From Theristus sp. LFF4_11 (lineage: Eukaryota; Nematoda; Chromadorea; Monhysterida; Xyalidae), in NCBI GenBank assembly GCA_030248135.1, contig JASANC010000231.1:1-64000 (forward strand): a DNA stretch of 64,000 nucleotides, in the 5' to 3' direction. Below are positions 25,601 to 35,523 of this stretch, piece by piece. The notes under the pieces are model-generated. The model ran no database searches. It was not told the origin of the DNA and was given only the letters and a program-made list of their open reading frames with translations. The first letter of the stretch is position 1; each line of letters begins with the position of its first letter. The translations under genes and the position numbers were made by a program.

Positions 25601-26916
25601 GCTACGGCGAGCCGATGCAGTCGATGACGCCAAAAGTGGTCACGCTGTGGTTCGTTTTTGAGTTGCGATCTGAGCGCTGTCTTTTTTAATGTTTTATTCA
25701 GTCTTGGAACTACAATTTGAATATGGTGAAACCCAACAGGTGCAGTGCAACAAGCCGCGTCACTGATTCTTTATTTCACACCAATTCGATGCAAATAGCC
25801 AGGGTTCAGTTGTTGAATGTTTGTGCAAACTGCAGAACTTTGACAGCTTGACCGGCGTAAAGATGAGAAGTTTGTTGGGCTGTAACACGACAAGCGTCAA
25901 AGTTCTGATTACTTTCATCCCCCCCCCATTGTTTTGCAGGTACCGTGCGCCGGAGCTTCTGTTCGGCAGCGTCCTGCAGAGCACCGCGATCGACATGTGG
26001 GCGTGCGGCTGCATTCTCGGGGAACTGCTGATCCACAGGCCGCTGCTGCCGGGACGCAGTGAACTGAATCAGGTTGGCTTGCCTTAGACGAATCGAACAA
26101 ACGAGCGGCACTTTTGCTTTGTTTTGTTTTGTTTTAGTTGAACTTCGTTGCTTCGCAATGTCCGCTCTCAGCGGGACTCGAAATGTGGATACTCTTGTCA
26201 TTTTCGGCCAGCTTTTTAGATGCATTTGATTTCTAACACACTAACTGGTAAGGTCTTCTTTTGATGACAGGTGCAATCTGTTAAGAGGCGTTCATGAATC
26301 ATGAAGCAGTATCATGATTCAGTGACCGCGTAGCTATATCTTAACACAGCTATGCGTCGCCAAGTACTGCTTCATGAATGCCGCTTTATAACACGATCAC
26401 AATAATGCAGCGCACGCACAAACGCAAACAAATCGTCACTGTTGTGTCATCAACTAACTGAGTACATCGTCTTCAGTTTAGACTGGCACTTACGTTACAA
26501 ATCGGTTTCCTCAGTGTCCCATCATTTCGCAGGTCAGTCTGATCGTCGACCTATTGGGCACCCCTAACGAGCAGATCTGGCCCGGCTTCAATCAACTGCC
26601 GCTCGTGCAGAACTTCACCCTGAAACACCAGCCGTACAACAATTTGCGCGCCGTTTTCTCCGGCGTCACTGATTCCGGTTTGAAGCTACTGCATGCGCTG
26701 TTCATGTACGCCCCGGAGAAACGCGCCACGGCAATGGAGTGCCTCGAATGGGAGTACTTTCGCGAGCCGCCGTTGCCCTGCGATCCGTCCTTGATGCCGT
26801 CGTTTCCGCAACATCGAAATCTGAAACGAAAACGAACCGGTCGAAAGAATGAGGACACGAAGAAGAAGGATGATATTGGCGGTATCCTGGGTGGCGCGTT
26901 GAAGTTGAAAAAGTGA
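22675..26916 (+). CDS. cdk10: CDK10 (PISSLRE-type) cyclin-dependent kinase
   Basis: CMGC Ser/Thr kinase; in other animals CDK10 pairs with cyclin M. Exons: 22675-22821, 24083-24313, 24847-24933, 25139-25237, 25537-25649, 25940-26072, 26533-26916. All join in phase, giving 397 residues (human CDK10 is 360). Kinase landmarks: GEGTYG 69-74, K91 in VALKK, the C-helix ISTSSFRE with E109 (PISSLRE in human), HRDIK 184-188, DFG 204-206, then YRAPE. Family-specific stretches [14 protein letters not shown] and [15 protein letters not shown] identify CDK10 rather than CDK11. The intron after HRDIK starts with GC, and no GT alternative keeps the frame. The start ATG lies 9 nt after TTTTCTTTTGACAG, which could be a trans-splice acceptor or the end of a 5' UTR intron. 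Intron 1 is 1.26 kb and filled with G-rich repeats. Confidence 0.95.
22893..23016. mobile_element. Short inverted-repeat element (GTCAGTTTTATAAAA ends)
   Basis: GGGTCAGTTTTATAAAA at the left faces TTTTATAAAACTGACC at the right, about 120 bp apart, in CDK10 intron 1. The ends resemble those of the element at 39674-39871. Confidence 0.6.
23045..23996. repeat. Two tandem copies of a ~454-bp G-rich repeat in CDK10 intron 1
   Basis: The first unit starts at 23045 and the second at 23499, both with AGTTGTTCCAGAGCC followed by a G run. They share GATAGATAGATAGCTGG, a block around AAACGCGTATTTTACC, and a GTCTTCGAAGAC palindrome. The end (CTAGAACAACTATG) is the inverse of the start, so the unit has inverted termini. 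Runs of 8-12 G could form quadruplexes. A related fragment lies in the other orientation at 58040-58140. Confidence 0.85.
26285..26390. mobile_element. Foldback element with TTCATGAA-type ends, copy in CDK10 intron 6
   Basis: The left end GGCGTTCATGAA and right end TGCTTCATGAATGCCGCT are inverted. The ~90-bp core matches copies at 53452-53543 and 53653-53743. Confidence 0.7.
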
Positions 26917-27740
26917 AACGGGACTGTGAGTTGATGAATCGGTTTGAAGCTGAATTGTTATTGTTACTGTTGTGTGTGTTTCGATTTCACAGTACATTCC
27001 AGTCAAGTACTCGTTCTGTATATGTTGATTCAGTCACGTGATTTTGTTTGTGTTCGGAAATTTGCAAAATCAAGACAATACAATGCGTCAGTTTGAGTCT
27101 AACGTGTCGGAACTGACGTATATTCGTACCACGTTCCGGCACAAAACACGCGTTCAGTGTTCAGCTGTGCAGCTTTTCCACAATTCCATTCAACATTACT
27201 CCGTCTCCTTTGCACAAAAAGGTAATATATATCCGCAATAGCATTCATTCTGCTTGCTATTCTTAATTTGTCGAAATTTGCGAATTGGCAGTATCCGATT
27301 ACAATTTTCTTGGAACATAAATCTGGCGCATGAACGCACGTAGCAAGGACAACAAACACGAAGACGGAAAGCTGGTGTTTCTAATGAGCCACTGTTCTTC
27401 CACGTGCACTCCATTACGACCAAACGTTCTTTTTCAGTTCCATTTTGAACCGCGTGTTTTCGGTTCCTGTCCAAGAGTAAATGCTGTCCTAGCTGAATCA
27501 TGTAAATGTGCATGAAAAGTAATTGCTGTGCTTTCGTTCCAAGTGGTTGAGATCGGTCGTGTGGTGTGTGGGGTCTGCCGCAAGTTCTCACTACCTGGCT
27601 AACAGTTTCGGCTATTTGCAGTCCAAAACTGTCGATTAAAAAAACAGTTTGGTCAAGAAAAAGTTCTGGGCCCGCACCGAAACGGCAGGTACGGTGCAAC
27701 ACAGCGTTCGGCAAGTGACTCCAAAACCAGAGCACGCCAA
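26917..27740. other. Intergenic between CDK10 and the ionotropic-receptor-like gene
   Basis: A 179-codon minus-strand open frame crosses this stretch, but it has no recognisable domain, no skewed codon pattern, and overlaps the start of the neighbouring + strand gene. I do not accept it as a gene. The promoter and any 5' exon of the downstream gene should lie here. Confidence 0.5.
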
Positions 27741-30700
27741 ATGTCTAGCGCATTTCGAGTGTCGTTCCTGTCAAACGCACCATCGCCGTTTGTTGAGCCG
27801 TGTGTCAATCGACATTTGAAGAGCAACAACGAACTACTGACGCCAGACCCTCGTTGTCAACATCCGGGTGGTTGTCTTGTCTTTTCTCAGATTTGAAATC
27901 AATCTTTTCTCAAGTCTGTGATGAACACCGTTTGTCAACGAACTGTTCGACAACAAGCGCGGACTAAAATGTCAAGCAAAAAGGAAAATCATATGACCTC
28001 GGGATAGGCCTTGTCGCCTTTTTGAGTGACAAAAAAGTAACCAGTGGTAGCAATTCCGTGTCCTGTGTCTGTGACCAAATGATTTTATTCATTTTACGCA
28101 TCCAACTACAGTGGAACTTTAAATTTTAGGTAATCCAGCAGACTGGTTGGGGATCATGTGACGCATTGCTGTGGAGGCGAGGCGGAGTCTATCCCGCACG
28201 GAAAGCATGCATCGCCGTGCTCACCAACCAATCAGCTGATTGTCTATAACTTAGAGTTCGACTGTACCATGATCTTCTGTCGCAGGCATTGCGCTGCAGC
28301 TGATTCAGCTGCTGTTTCATTGGCTCGGTCCGATGCCGAATCACACGTCGACAGTCGTTGAGCGGCTCCCTTGGAACGCCCGATTTTCAGACGCCATGGC
28401 CAGCGTCATTTATGATGAGACGATCTCAACGTTTCAGTTCACGTCCGTTCTGCCGACCGTTACTAATGATTCGAACATCAACTATCGGTTGGTGGTTTTT
28501 GGGGATTTTTTTCTCATTACTCAAGACGGTTGTTCGTGCAGCCAGTTTTGCAGCAAGCGCTAAAAACGTACATATGTACCCTAACATCAAAATGTCATTG
28601 ACTGGTTTTCTCAGCGACACTCAACGGTTGCCGTACATTTGCGTTTCTGTCCCACTCAGCTACACCGTGCCCGTCTACAACGCCCACCCAGCCGTCATTG
28701 GTAAACGTGTTGCGCCGACCGTTTTCACGTCAGTCGCGCTGCCATTCCGCGTGTTCCACCCGTTCCTGTGGGCGATATTTTTCGTGATTTTGGCCGTTTC
28801 CATCTTCCTGCTGACCACCATGGCGTATTATCACCACCAAACTGGCCCGCAACAGCGGCAGCGAATCTGGCGACTGCTGCGACTAGCGATTCCGAATCAG
28901 GTTTGTTTCGCTGGAGCTGAGCTGCCATGGCAGTTGACTTGTGGCTCTTGGTTTTACATGTCACCCCTGCGTTTGCGTTCCTTCATTTCTCAATAGCAAC
29001 GTTTGCTGCACCAAACTACCAGTGTCTACAAGGCTATTTGTTGGGCTCAAGCTTGCATCCATTGTGTCGCTTTACATTTCCCAATTCTCTTGTTTCTTTT
29101 CGTTCGTGTTGCATTCAACTCCAAAGTCAGCTTGTCCATCCAACATCTGTTCTCATTCACACACAGGCGGACAGCGGTGTGCCCGACGTCGCCGCCTCCG
29201 GGCGTATCGTGCTCATGATCGTTGGTCTCACGTTGACGGTGATCTACAGTTTGTACCAGGGCTATTTGTTGGGCTCAATCTTGCATCCACCGTCTCGACC
29301 ATTTCTCACCGACACCGATGGACTGATTCAAATGCTTCGAGAACGCCAGGTAGAGGTGGTTTCTGATAACCGCGCATTTTGTTTGGAAAAGTGCTTGTCT
29401 GAAGACCTTGCACACTTGTAATGTTGCACAGTCACACTCAAACATTCGGTGGTGTTTGTGGTTGCACATTCAAACATTCAAACACATCCAAACACATACG
29501 TAGTGTTTGCAAACTGTGCAACATTACTGTGTGCACGGTGTTAAAAAGAAATCTGATACGGTACATTGTATTATTGAGTGATTTATTGTGTCTGAACTTA
29601 TAACTTTTTCAATTCGCATTTCGCAACGATTGTTTATCCCGGCAGTACCTAAAATGTTTGAATTTGAGTTTTTTCATCAATACAGGTGCACCTGATATCG
29701 CACGACAACTTTCATCCAGTTCTGACCAGCATCCGACAGGCGCGCACGCGGCAAACGCAACAGTTGAAGCTGGTGTTGAGTTTTTTCTGTTTTCCAATGC
29801 ACTTAACAGCAATAAATAACTACGTGTCAAACAATCGAATATGTTTGACATCGTCCAATGGCGATGACATCAAGATGGGACATCGTCTAATTTGCTGACA
29901 CCATCATTCACGTCTGTCAATCACCAGTCAACAATTTTTCCAGTCAACCGACGTAGTTTTGACAACAAATCTGCTCTGTCATTCGTTCTGCGACGACCAA
30001 ACAGCGCTCTTTTGTATGTACGGTATGGCCTATTTTTTTAAACGTGTCCCACTGAAATGACGTCATGTGCCACAAAACATGCGCTTGTCGTTCACAGCAA
30101 ACCAGACTATCCGTTTAGCCGATTTCTTCCCGTAAACAAACGGTGAATGTCGAATCAGTCACACCAAACTGAAATTTTAGTGCCTGTACTTTGACAAACG
30201 GGCGTTTTTAAATAAAATGACGTCACGTTAGTCCGGACACGTTTGAATAAATCCACTATACTTACTTATACTTATCCCTTTGCAGAAAACAACCCGGTCG
30301 AAATCGTCACGAACGCGTCCGAAATCGCCGAGCGCATCAATGGCGGCGGTCATTTGGTGGTTGCGGTCAGTTCGGACGCGCCCTCCGTCATTGCGCAGTT
30401 CGATCCTTGTGCACGTCACAGCTTACAGTGGATTCCATTGCCAGGTGATTGATTTTAGTTTGTGTTTGTTTTTGTGTTTTTTTGAAGTGCATACTTTTCT
30501 CATTATAATTATCACCTGAAAACTGTCAGATTTTTCAGAAGTCATTTTCAAAGTTTTTGTTTCAACATTTAGATCTGCACGTCACTTATCGTCTGGCATT
30601 CGTGCTGAATCGAAACATGAGTCAACCGCTGATCGATGAAATCAATAGTAGAATATCGCGAAATTTCCTGTCGATTCAGCGAGTGTTCGACTACTATCTA

Positions 30701-31305
30701 AATGGGTTCCGACGCGCCGAGTCATTGGTCTGCCATGAGAGGCAAGCGCTGCAAGACAACCAGTCGAGGTTATTAGAATCCATAAATCCAACCAATCCCA
30801 GAAACAGCGCTTGCACGTTGTATTATTACTAAGTTGAATATGAAAAGTCCGGTTTCCACTTGAAACTGAACTATGAAAGCGTCTTGTATGTGCAAGTATG
30901 TGGGAATGTTGCAATGTATGTGGGAACGCGTGTATCTTCATGAAAGCAAGACAAGTTTTTTCTATTCGTTTTTTGGCAATCAAAGATCGAATCTAAAGAT
31001 ATTGAGACAACATATTTCAAGAAGCAAACTTGCTCTTCAGGACGCCAGCGCTACCGTTTCAACCGCTGGGCATGATCGCACTATTCGGCGCGTTTGTGTT
31101 TCTCGCAATCGGCTTGGGCGTCGGGGCGGTCGTTAATGTCGGCGAAACGGTGCTAGAAAACGGTATTCACCGTCTTCGACTGCGGAACGCCGCCGACGTC
31201 GATGAAACGGAGACGATCGCTGCGGATCTGGCCGCAAAGCCTGTCGCATCCACCGCACGTTTACAGCGACTTGGGCACAGCGGTCGAAATTTAGTGAAAT
31301 CATAA
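27741..31305 (+). CDS. Ionotropic-receptor-like (iGluR superfamily) ligand-gated channel subunit
   Basis: Predicted membrane receptor channel with split ligand-binding lobes. Exons: 27741-27870, 28286-28487, 28615-28900, 29167-29349, 29686-29779, 30286-30444, 30573-30768, 31041-31305; all phases join, 504 residues. S1 contains FRVSFLSNAPSPFVEPC and CQHPGGIALQLIQLLFHWLG, matching the C..PG..leL pattern of S1 lobes. M1 is about 161-182. The M3 region (216-245) contains SLYQGYLLGSIL in the place of the family SYTANL motif. S2 follows, and M4 lies at about 424-446. There is no large amino-terminal domain, as in short invertebrate IR-like proteins. Classic glutamate-contacting residues are not evident, so the ligand is unknown. 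The start at 27741 is the first plausible ATG, without a clear signal peptide, so an upstream exon is possible. The donor at 29780 was chosen by phase. Confidence 0.82.
28125..28272. mobile_element. Short inverted-repeat element (CTGATTGGTTGG family) in intron 1 of the receptor gene
   Basis: CCAGCAGACTGGTTGGGGAT at the left faces CCAACCAATCAGCTGATTGT at the right, with GTGACGCATTGC inside. The same motifs recur at 33085, 54650 and 55898. Confidence 0.6.
29418..29530. mobile_element. Short inverted-repeat element (GTAATGTTGCACAG ends)
   Basis: TGTAATGTTGCACAGT at the left and ACTGTGCAACATTACT at the right are inverted about 110 bp apart. Related ends lie at 37508-37651, 40823 and 53961. Confidence 0.75.
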
Positions 31306-31938
31306 TTACATGGTGATCTCATAAACGCTAGCCAGGCAGCTTCTCAATAAACCTCAAGCAACTCAGGCAGCGCGCCAGTATCTCAATTTTGTGAAACACT
31401 TGAGGAGAATCAAAAAACCGCGATCATAAATAAATCACTAGCACGCGCACAAGGGCACAACCACCATAGACGAAACGAATCAATATTGCCAATCTAGCCC
31501 AAAGGGGTGAAGACATGCGCGCCTCCGTCGGAAGCCATGAGCTCATTGGGATCCCGACATTTGCCCCTGGCATCCGCGTAACGGGCGCCGCTAAACGCCC
31601 TTCATTATTTCGGCGAATCACCTTTGGCAACCTTTGTCACCCTCGTGGCCTGGGTGGTAGCGCGTTAGACTCGTTGTCTGTGCGTTCGGGGTGATCGAGC
31701 CCGGCCGAAGGGTGTATGGGCACTTAATGACAGAGAAAACTCGATGGGCGCCGTACTGTGCGCTTTAATGGATAGCCCTGGCTAAGAACATCGGCTGAAA
31801 TCCTCAACAACATCCTGCTATACTTCCGGTGCTCATCACCAACTTTTGCCATCTCATATAACGGATAGTGCCGCAAACAACAAACTGGCAGGTAAGCACG
31901 ATGCCTATACATGTACACCCTTACACAATCAAATTTCG
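31306..31938. other. Gap between convergent genes, carrying a SINE-like copy
   Basis: No coding sequence is seen between the receptor stop and the FkbM stop. A SINE-like element occupies about 31650-31782. Confidence 0.6.
31650..31782 (+). mobile_element. tRNA-derived SINE-like element, copy 1
   Basis: GGTGGTAGCGCGTTAGAC resembles a pol III A box region and GGGGTGATCGAGCCC a B box, about 30 bp apart. The downstream part (ACAGAGAAAACTC, TGGGCGCC, GTGCGCTTT, AGCCCTGGCT) recurs inverted at 32418-32552. The tRNA-like part does not fold as a complete tRNA, so I do not call a tRNA gene. Confidence 0.7.
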
Positions 31939-34165
31939 TTATTCGTTTTCCGGTCGAAAAATCAAATCAATCGGCCCGTCGTCCGCCAGAACGGTGTCGA
32001 CGTGGCGGTAACCGAACTGCGACATGATGCGCCGCCAGTCACGGATCGCCTGCGCGCTGGTCTTGCACGGATTGCACTCGATTTGAAAGAAGCGAATCAC
32101 GGGCGCACGGCGCCAGTCGATCGAGCGCAAAATGTTCAACTCGTGACCCTCGACGTCAAGCGTCACCAGATCGAAGTGCGGCCAGTTTAGGGCGTCGAAG
32201 ACCGCTTGCAACGGGACACACGTGACGGTCGCCTGTTTCGCGTCGGCTCGACGGTCGTGCATGGCGGCGCCCGTGCCGGACGGCGACATGAAGCTGCAAA
32301 TAAGCACTTAGGTCCAATACGCACAATAATAAGTGACGTTACATATAAAGAACAACACGTCCATACTGACGTACGCGGACCGTAACGTCAGCGGCACGTG
32401 CGAATTCAGGCACTGTTTTTAGCCAGGGCTAACCACCAGAAAAGCGCACAGAACGCCGTCGAGTAGGGCGCCCATTGAGTTTTCTTTGTCATTGGTGCCT
32501 GCCTATACACCCTCGGCGGGGCTCGATCCCCCCCCCGAACGCACTGACAATAAATAGTCTGCGCATACGTTAGTACGGATGGACTCAGTTTAAACTACAG
32601 GGTGAGGGTGACCAAAAAACGTCAAAAAACTAAACGGCTGGCATTCAGAACTGAAGCAACATTTTGAGATGAAACTTACAGTCATGAAAGAAGTGTATAG
32701 TTCAATACTTGCCATTTGTTGTGTTAAAGTTTCAGCTAAAATGGTTGACGCTATTAGTCGCGGGCGTAGCAGACAATTCAAACCCCCGATTTCGCGTGTG
32801 TGACACACACAGTTTTTTTGTAAAAACTCTGTATTTTGCGAGAAAATGTGACGGATATAAACAAACATACAGTAGTGTACACTTATTACCGAGCAACTGG
32901 CGCACGAACGTCATCCAAACAGGCGTGCAACAGGTGCGCGTTGCGCTTTTTCGTGATCAATTTTCGGTAGTTGTCCGGCGCTGCCTCGATCAGAACACCG
33001 GTCCAATTGTGATGCAGCTCGAGACCGAGCGAATTCGACAGCCATTCGCCGTCGTACGCGCCGACCTGCACGATTGTTACAGATACAGTCTATCTCGCTA
33101 ACATATATGCAACTAGATGATTGGTTGGTCATGAGCAACTCTCAGCGCTGATTGGTTTGTCATGAGCAATACTCAGCGCTGATTGGTTGGTCATCACGTC
33201 ATGTTGCATGTACAATGTATTATCCAGATGGACTGTATGTTCAGCTAAAATTGGTGAATTGTGTCAACGAATGTGAATGAAATTGTTCAGACTGCCAGCG
33301 GTGCAGCTTTCGGAATGTGATACAGCGTTCAGTGATTTTGTGCTGCTGCGCAGTGGCAGCTTTGCGAAATGTTGAGCAAAATTGTTGTCCGGTCGTTCTG
33401 GGTGTGTGAACTTAACCTAACGTGCATTATTGTACCGCACAATACGTGAATGTGAACGCACAAAACACGCAAGCAACTTTGGCAACAAAACGCGCACGAT
33501 CAAAACTGTGCGATATTCTTTGGCTTCTCAGTGATATTCCGTGCGTTTTCTTTGTTTTTTAAATTTCAGCATTACAATATACAGAAACCGTGGTACACGT
33601 CTGTTATAATTGGGTCTTTTCACCTCCAGAAATCGTCCATTTCGCCTGTGTTTCAGATGTTTCTCAAGTAGCAACGTGGTCTGACCGAATTGCGAGTAAT
33701 CCTTTTTGTTTGATTCTGCCAAATTCGGCGGCCCACTGGTAGGCGGTACCAAATTACTCCGTACCCATTGGACGGATCTTGCAAATTCGACCTGTTATGT
33801 AACAACAACAAGAGATGCGGTATCTTCAAACCTGAAGCAGTCTCGGAATAGTTATATTCCGTATACTTTCACAATTTTTATCAACTTGGCGAGTGAGAAA
33901 AGTTGCTCAATACTTCTCTTTGCAGTGTTCAGTAACTTTTTTCGTTTGAGCGTTTTTCTTTGTTAACAAGTCAAAAGTTTTAACGTAATCTGTAGTTTAT
34001 CTGCGAGATTCAGTTGGAATTGTTGGTGGGTGACCAACGCAGTGAACAAACACCAACCTGATTTTCGGCACCATTTTCAGATAATCCTTCAAATGAGTTA
34101 AGGCGATATCGATAGATTAACAGAGTAACGAAAAAACACAAACAAACACTGATAATAGCTTTCAT
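31939..34165 (-). CDS. FkbM-family methyltransferase with N-terminal membrane anchor
   Basis: Predicted SAM-dependent O-methyltransferase facing the secretory lumen or outside. Exons: 34165-34058 (36 codons, hydrophobic KAIISVCLCFFVTLLIYRYR signal anchor), one covering about 33751-33624, 33065-32890, and 32293-31939. The second exon gives SQFGQTTLLLEKHLK and RNGRFLE, and the third VGAYDGEWLSNSLGLE with NWTGVLIEA, the SAM-binding start of the family. The last has FDLVTLDVEGHELNILRSID, the FkbM DVEGxE motif. The exact 5' boundary of the second exon, and whether another small exon lies between 33752 and 34057, is unresolved because the phase does not join simply. The gene is convergent with the receptor gene. 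The substrate is unknown. Confidence 0.82.
32418..32552 (-). mobile_element. SINE-like element, copy 2 (inverted)
   Basis: On the minus strand, GTCAGTGCGTTCGG, GATCGAGCCC, AAGAAAACTCAATGGGCGCC and GTTAGCCCTGGC align with copy 1. It lies in the intron upstream of the last FkbM exon, so the exon sits between two inverted copies. The tRNA-like head is more degenerate here, and a run of nine C/G interrupts it. Confidence 0.7.
33085..33240. mobile_element. Short repeat element (CTGATTGGTTGGTCAT family)
   Basis: GCTGATTGGTTTGTCATGAG and near copies occur three times in tandem (33116-33196), with edges ACAGTCTATCTCGCTAAC and ATCACGTCATG. It matches the family seen at 55898-56039. Confidence 0.5.
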
Positions 34166-35523
34166 CGACGAAAAAAATGCGGTGTGGGTTTCTATTTCTA
34201 GCCACATGCGCAGAGTTAGATTGCCTTTGCTTTGCCTTGTACACCTGTGTACCGTGCGGTTTATCAAGCAAGTTTATAACAAGTGACACACAAAAAATAT
34301 TGACAATAACAAGTGAAGATCGTAAAGCTGAGCAAATAACGCTTGTTAAAAAAGTCCGACGGGAAGAACGACCGAAGGGCAAAAATAAAAGTCCCACATT
34401 GTGCTTAAAAAAAGTCCTATATATCGTGCGCGATGGCAGGACCGAAACTTCGCAATGAAGTCCGTCGCTGTAATCGGTGAATTAACAATACAAAATTACA
34501 CCGCTACAATGTATGGTTATTACGCAGTGTTATGCAGGGTGGTCCACAAGTTATGATACCAACAAATTTCAACAAATAGGTAGGTAGAACTTAGATTCCG
34601 TATAATTTTTAACTGAACATATCAAACTGCTTTCACCACGCCGAATTGAAAACACGGAAAACAGTAATTAAGTTGCATGAAACTGAGTGGATGAAATCAG
34701 TCGGGACGTTGTTGTCCAAAATATCGACGGACTTTTTCTTCTGTTTGCACAATCCGCAAAACACAAGCTAGCGGACGATGCTTGAGCGTTGAGCCTGATC
34801 GGCCCGTGTTGTAACAGTTTTAGGTCTCCGTATCACATGCTGTTTCGACTTGAGTTTCCTGCTTTTTGTAATGAACGGAAAATGTTGAAAAAAGATATGT
34901 ATGGACGGAGTTTTATTGGGGTTCTCATTCATGATGCCCATTCAGCAGTTGAAATATAAAAACTCAAATTTCAAGCACACCAATCGTTCCTACAAATTTT
35001 CAACTTCCAATTTGTCATCGAAACTGATTTTCGTGCAATTTCAGCGTGCATCAACATCGTATCGTTGCACGCCGGCGTCTTGCATTTCAATTCTTGCATT
35101 TGTTTTAAAATAGCACTAACATCTGTCCGACAACCGCAAAAAAAGCATTCCACCCAAATCTTCATTTTGGCAACAAGAACAAGCAAGCAAACGCAAGTAA
35201 GCCAAAAAAACAAAGCACCAGAATTCCTCCATTGTTCAAATTCGAACCAGCTGAGAAAATGAAATCCTACCTTTTGTTTTTCTTCTTCAAACAAGCGGTG
35301 AATAAAACCGGTATCACAAAAATGAAGCAACAAAGAAATAAAAATAAGTTTTCCCGGCTCTAATCAGGACTGGACTAGAAAAAGCACTAATCGACCAAGG
35401 AGGAGACGAATGACGATTCTCATAAAGTGACGAGAGAAACAAACATGACAAACTTCAAAACTTCAATCAACATTGTTTTTCAGACTGTAAACAAGATAGA
35501 ATCTCTTTCAAACAAAAATGCTA
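34166..35523. other. Intergenic between the FkbM gene start and the PGM2 gene end
   Basis: AT-rich, with no frame that I can support as coding on either strand. It should contain the FkbM promoter and the PGM2 3' UTR. Confidence 0.55.

Noticed and set aside
27196..27735. A 179-codon minus-strand open frame between CDK10 and the receptor gene
   Set aside because: No domain, no splice context, and it lies against the start of a well-supported + strand gene. Its length is within what non-coding GC-moderate sequence can give.
31650..31715. Possible tRNA gene
   Set aside because: A and B box-like motifs are present, but acceptor and anticodon stems do not form and the sequence recurs inverted as part of a longer element. 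A SINE is the better explanation.
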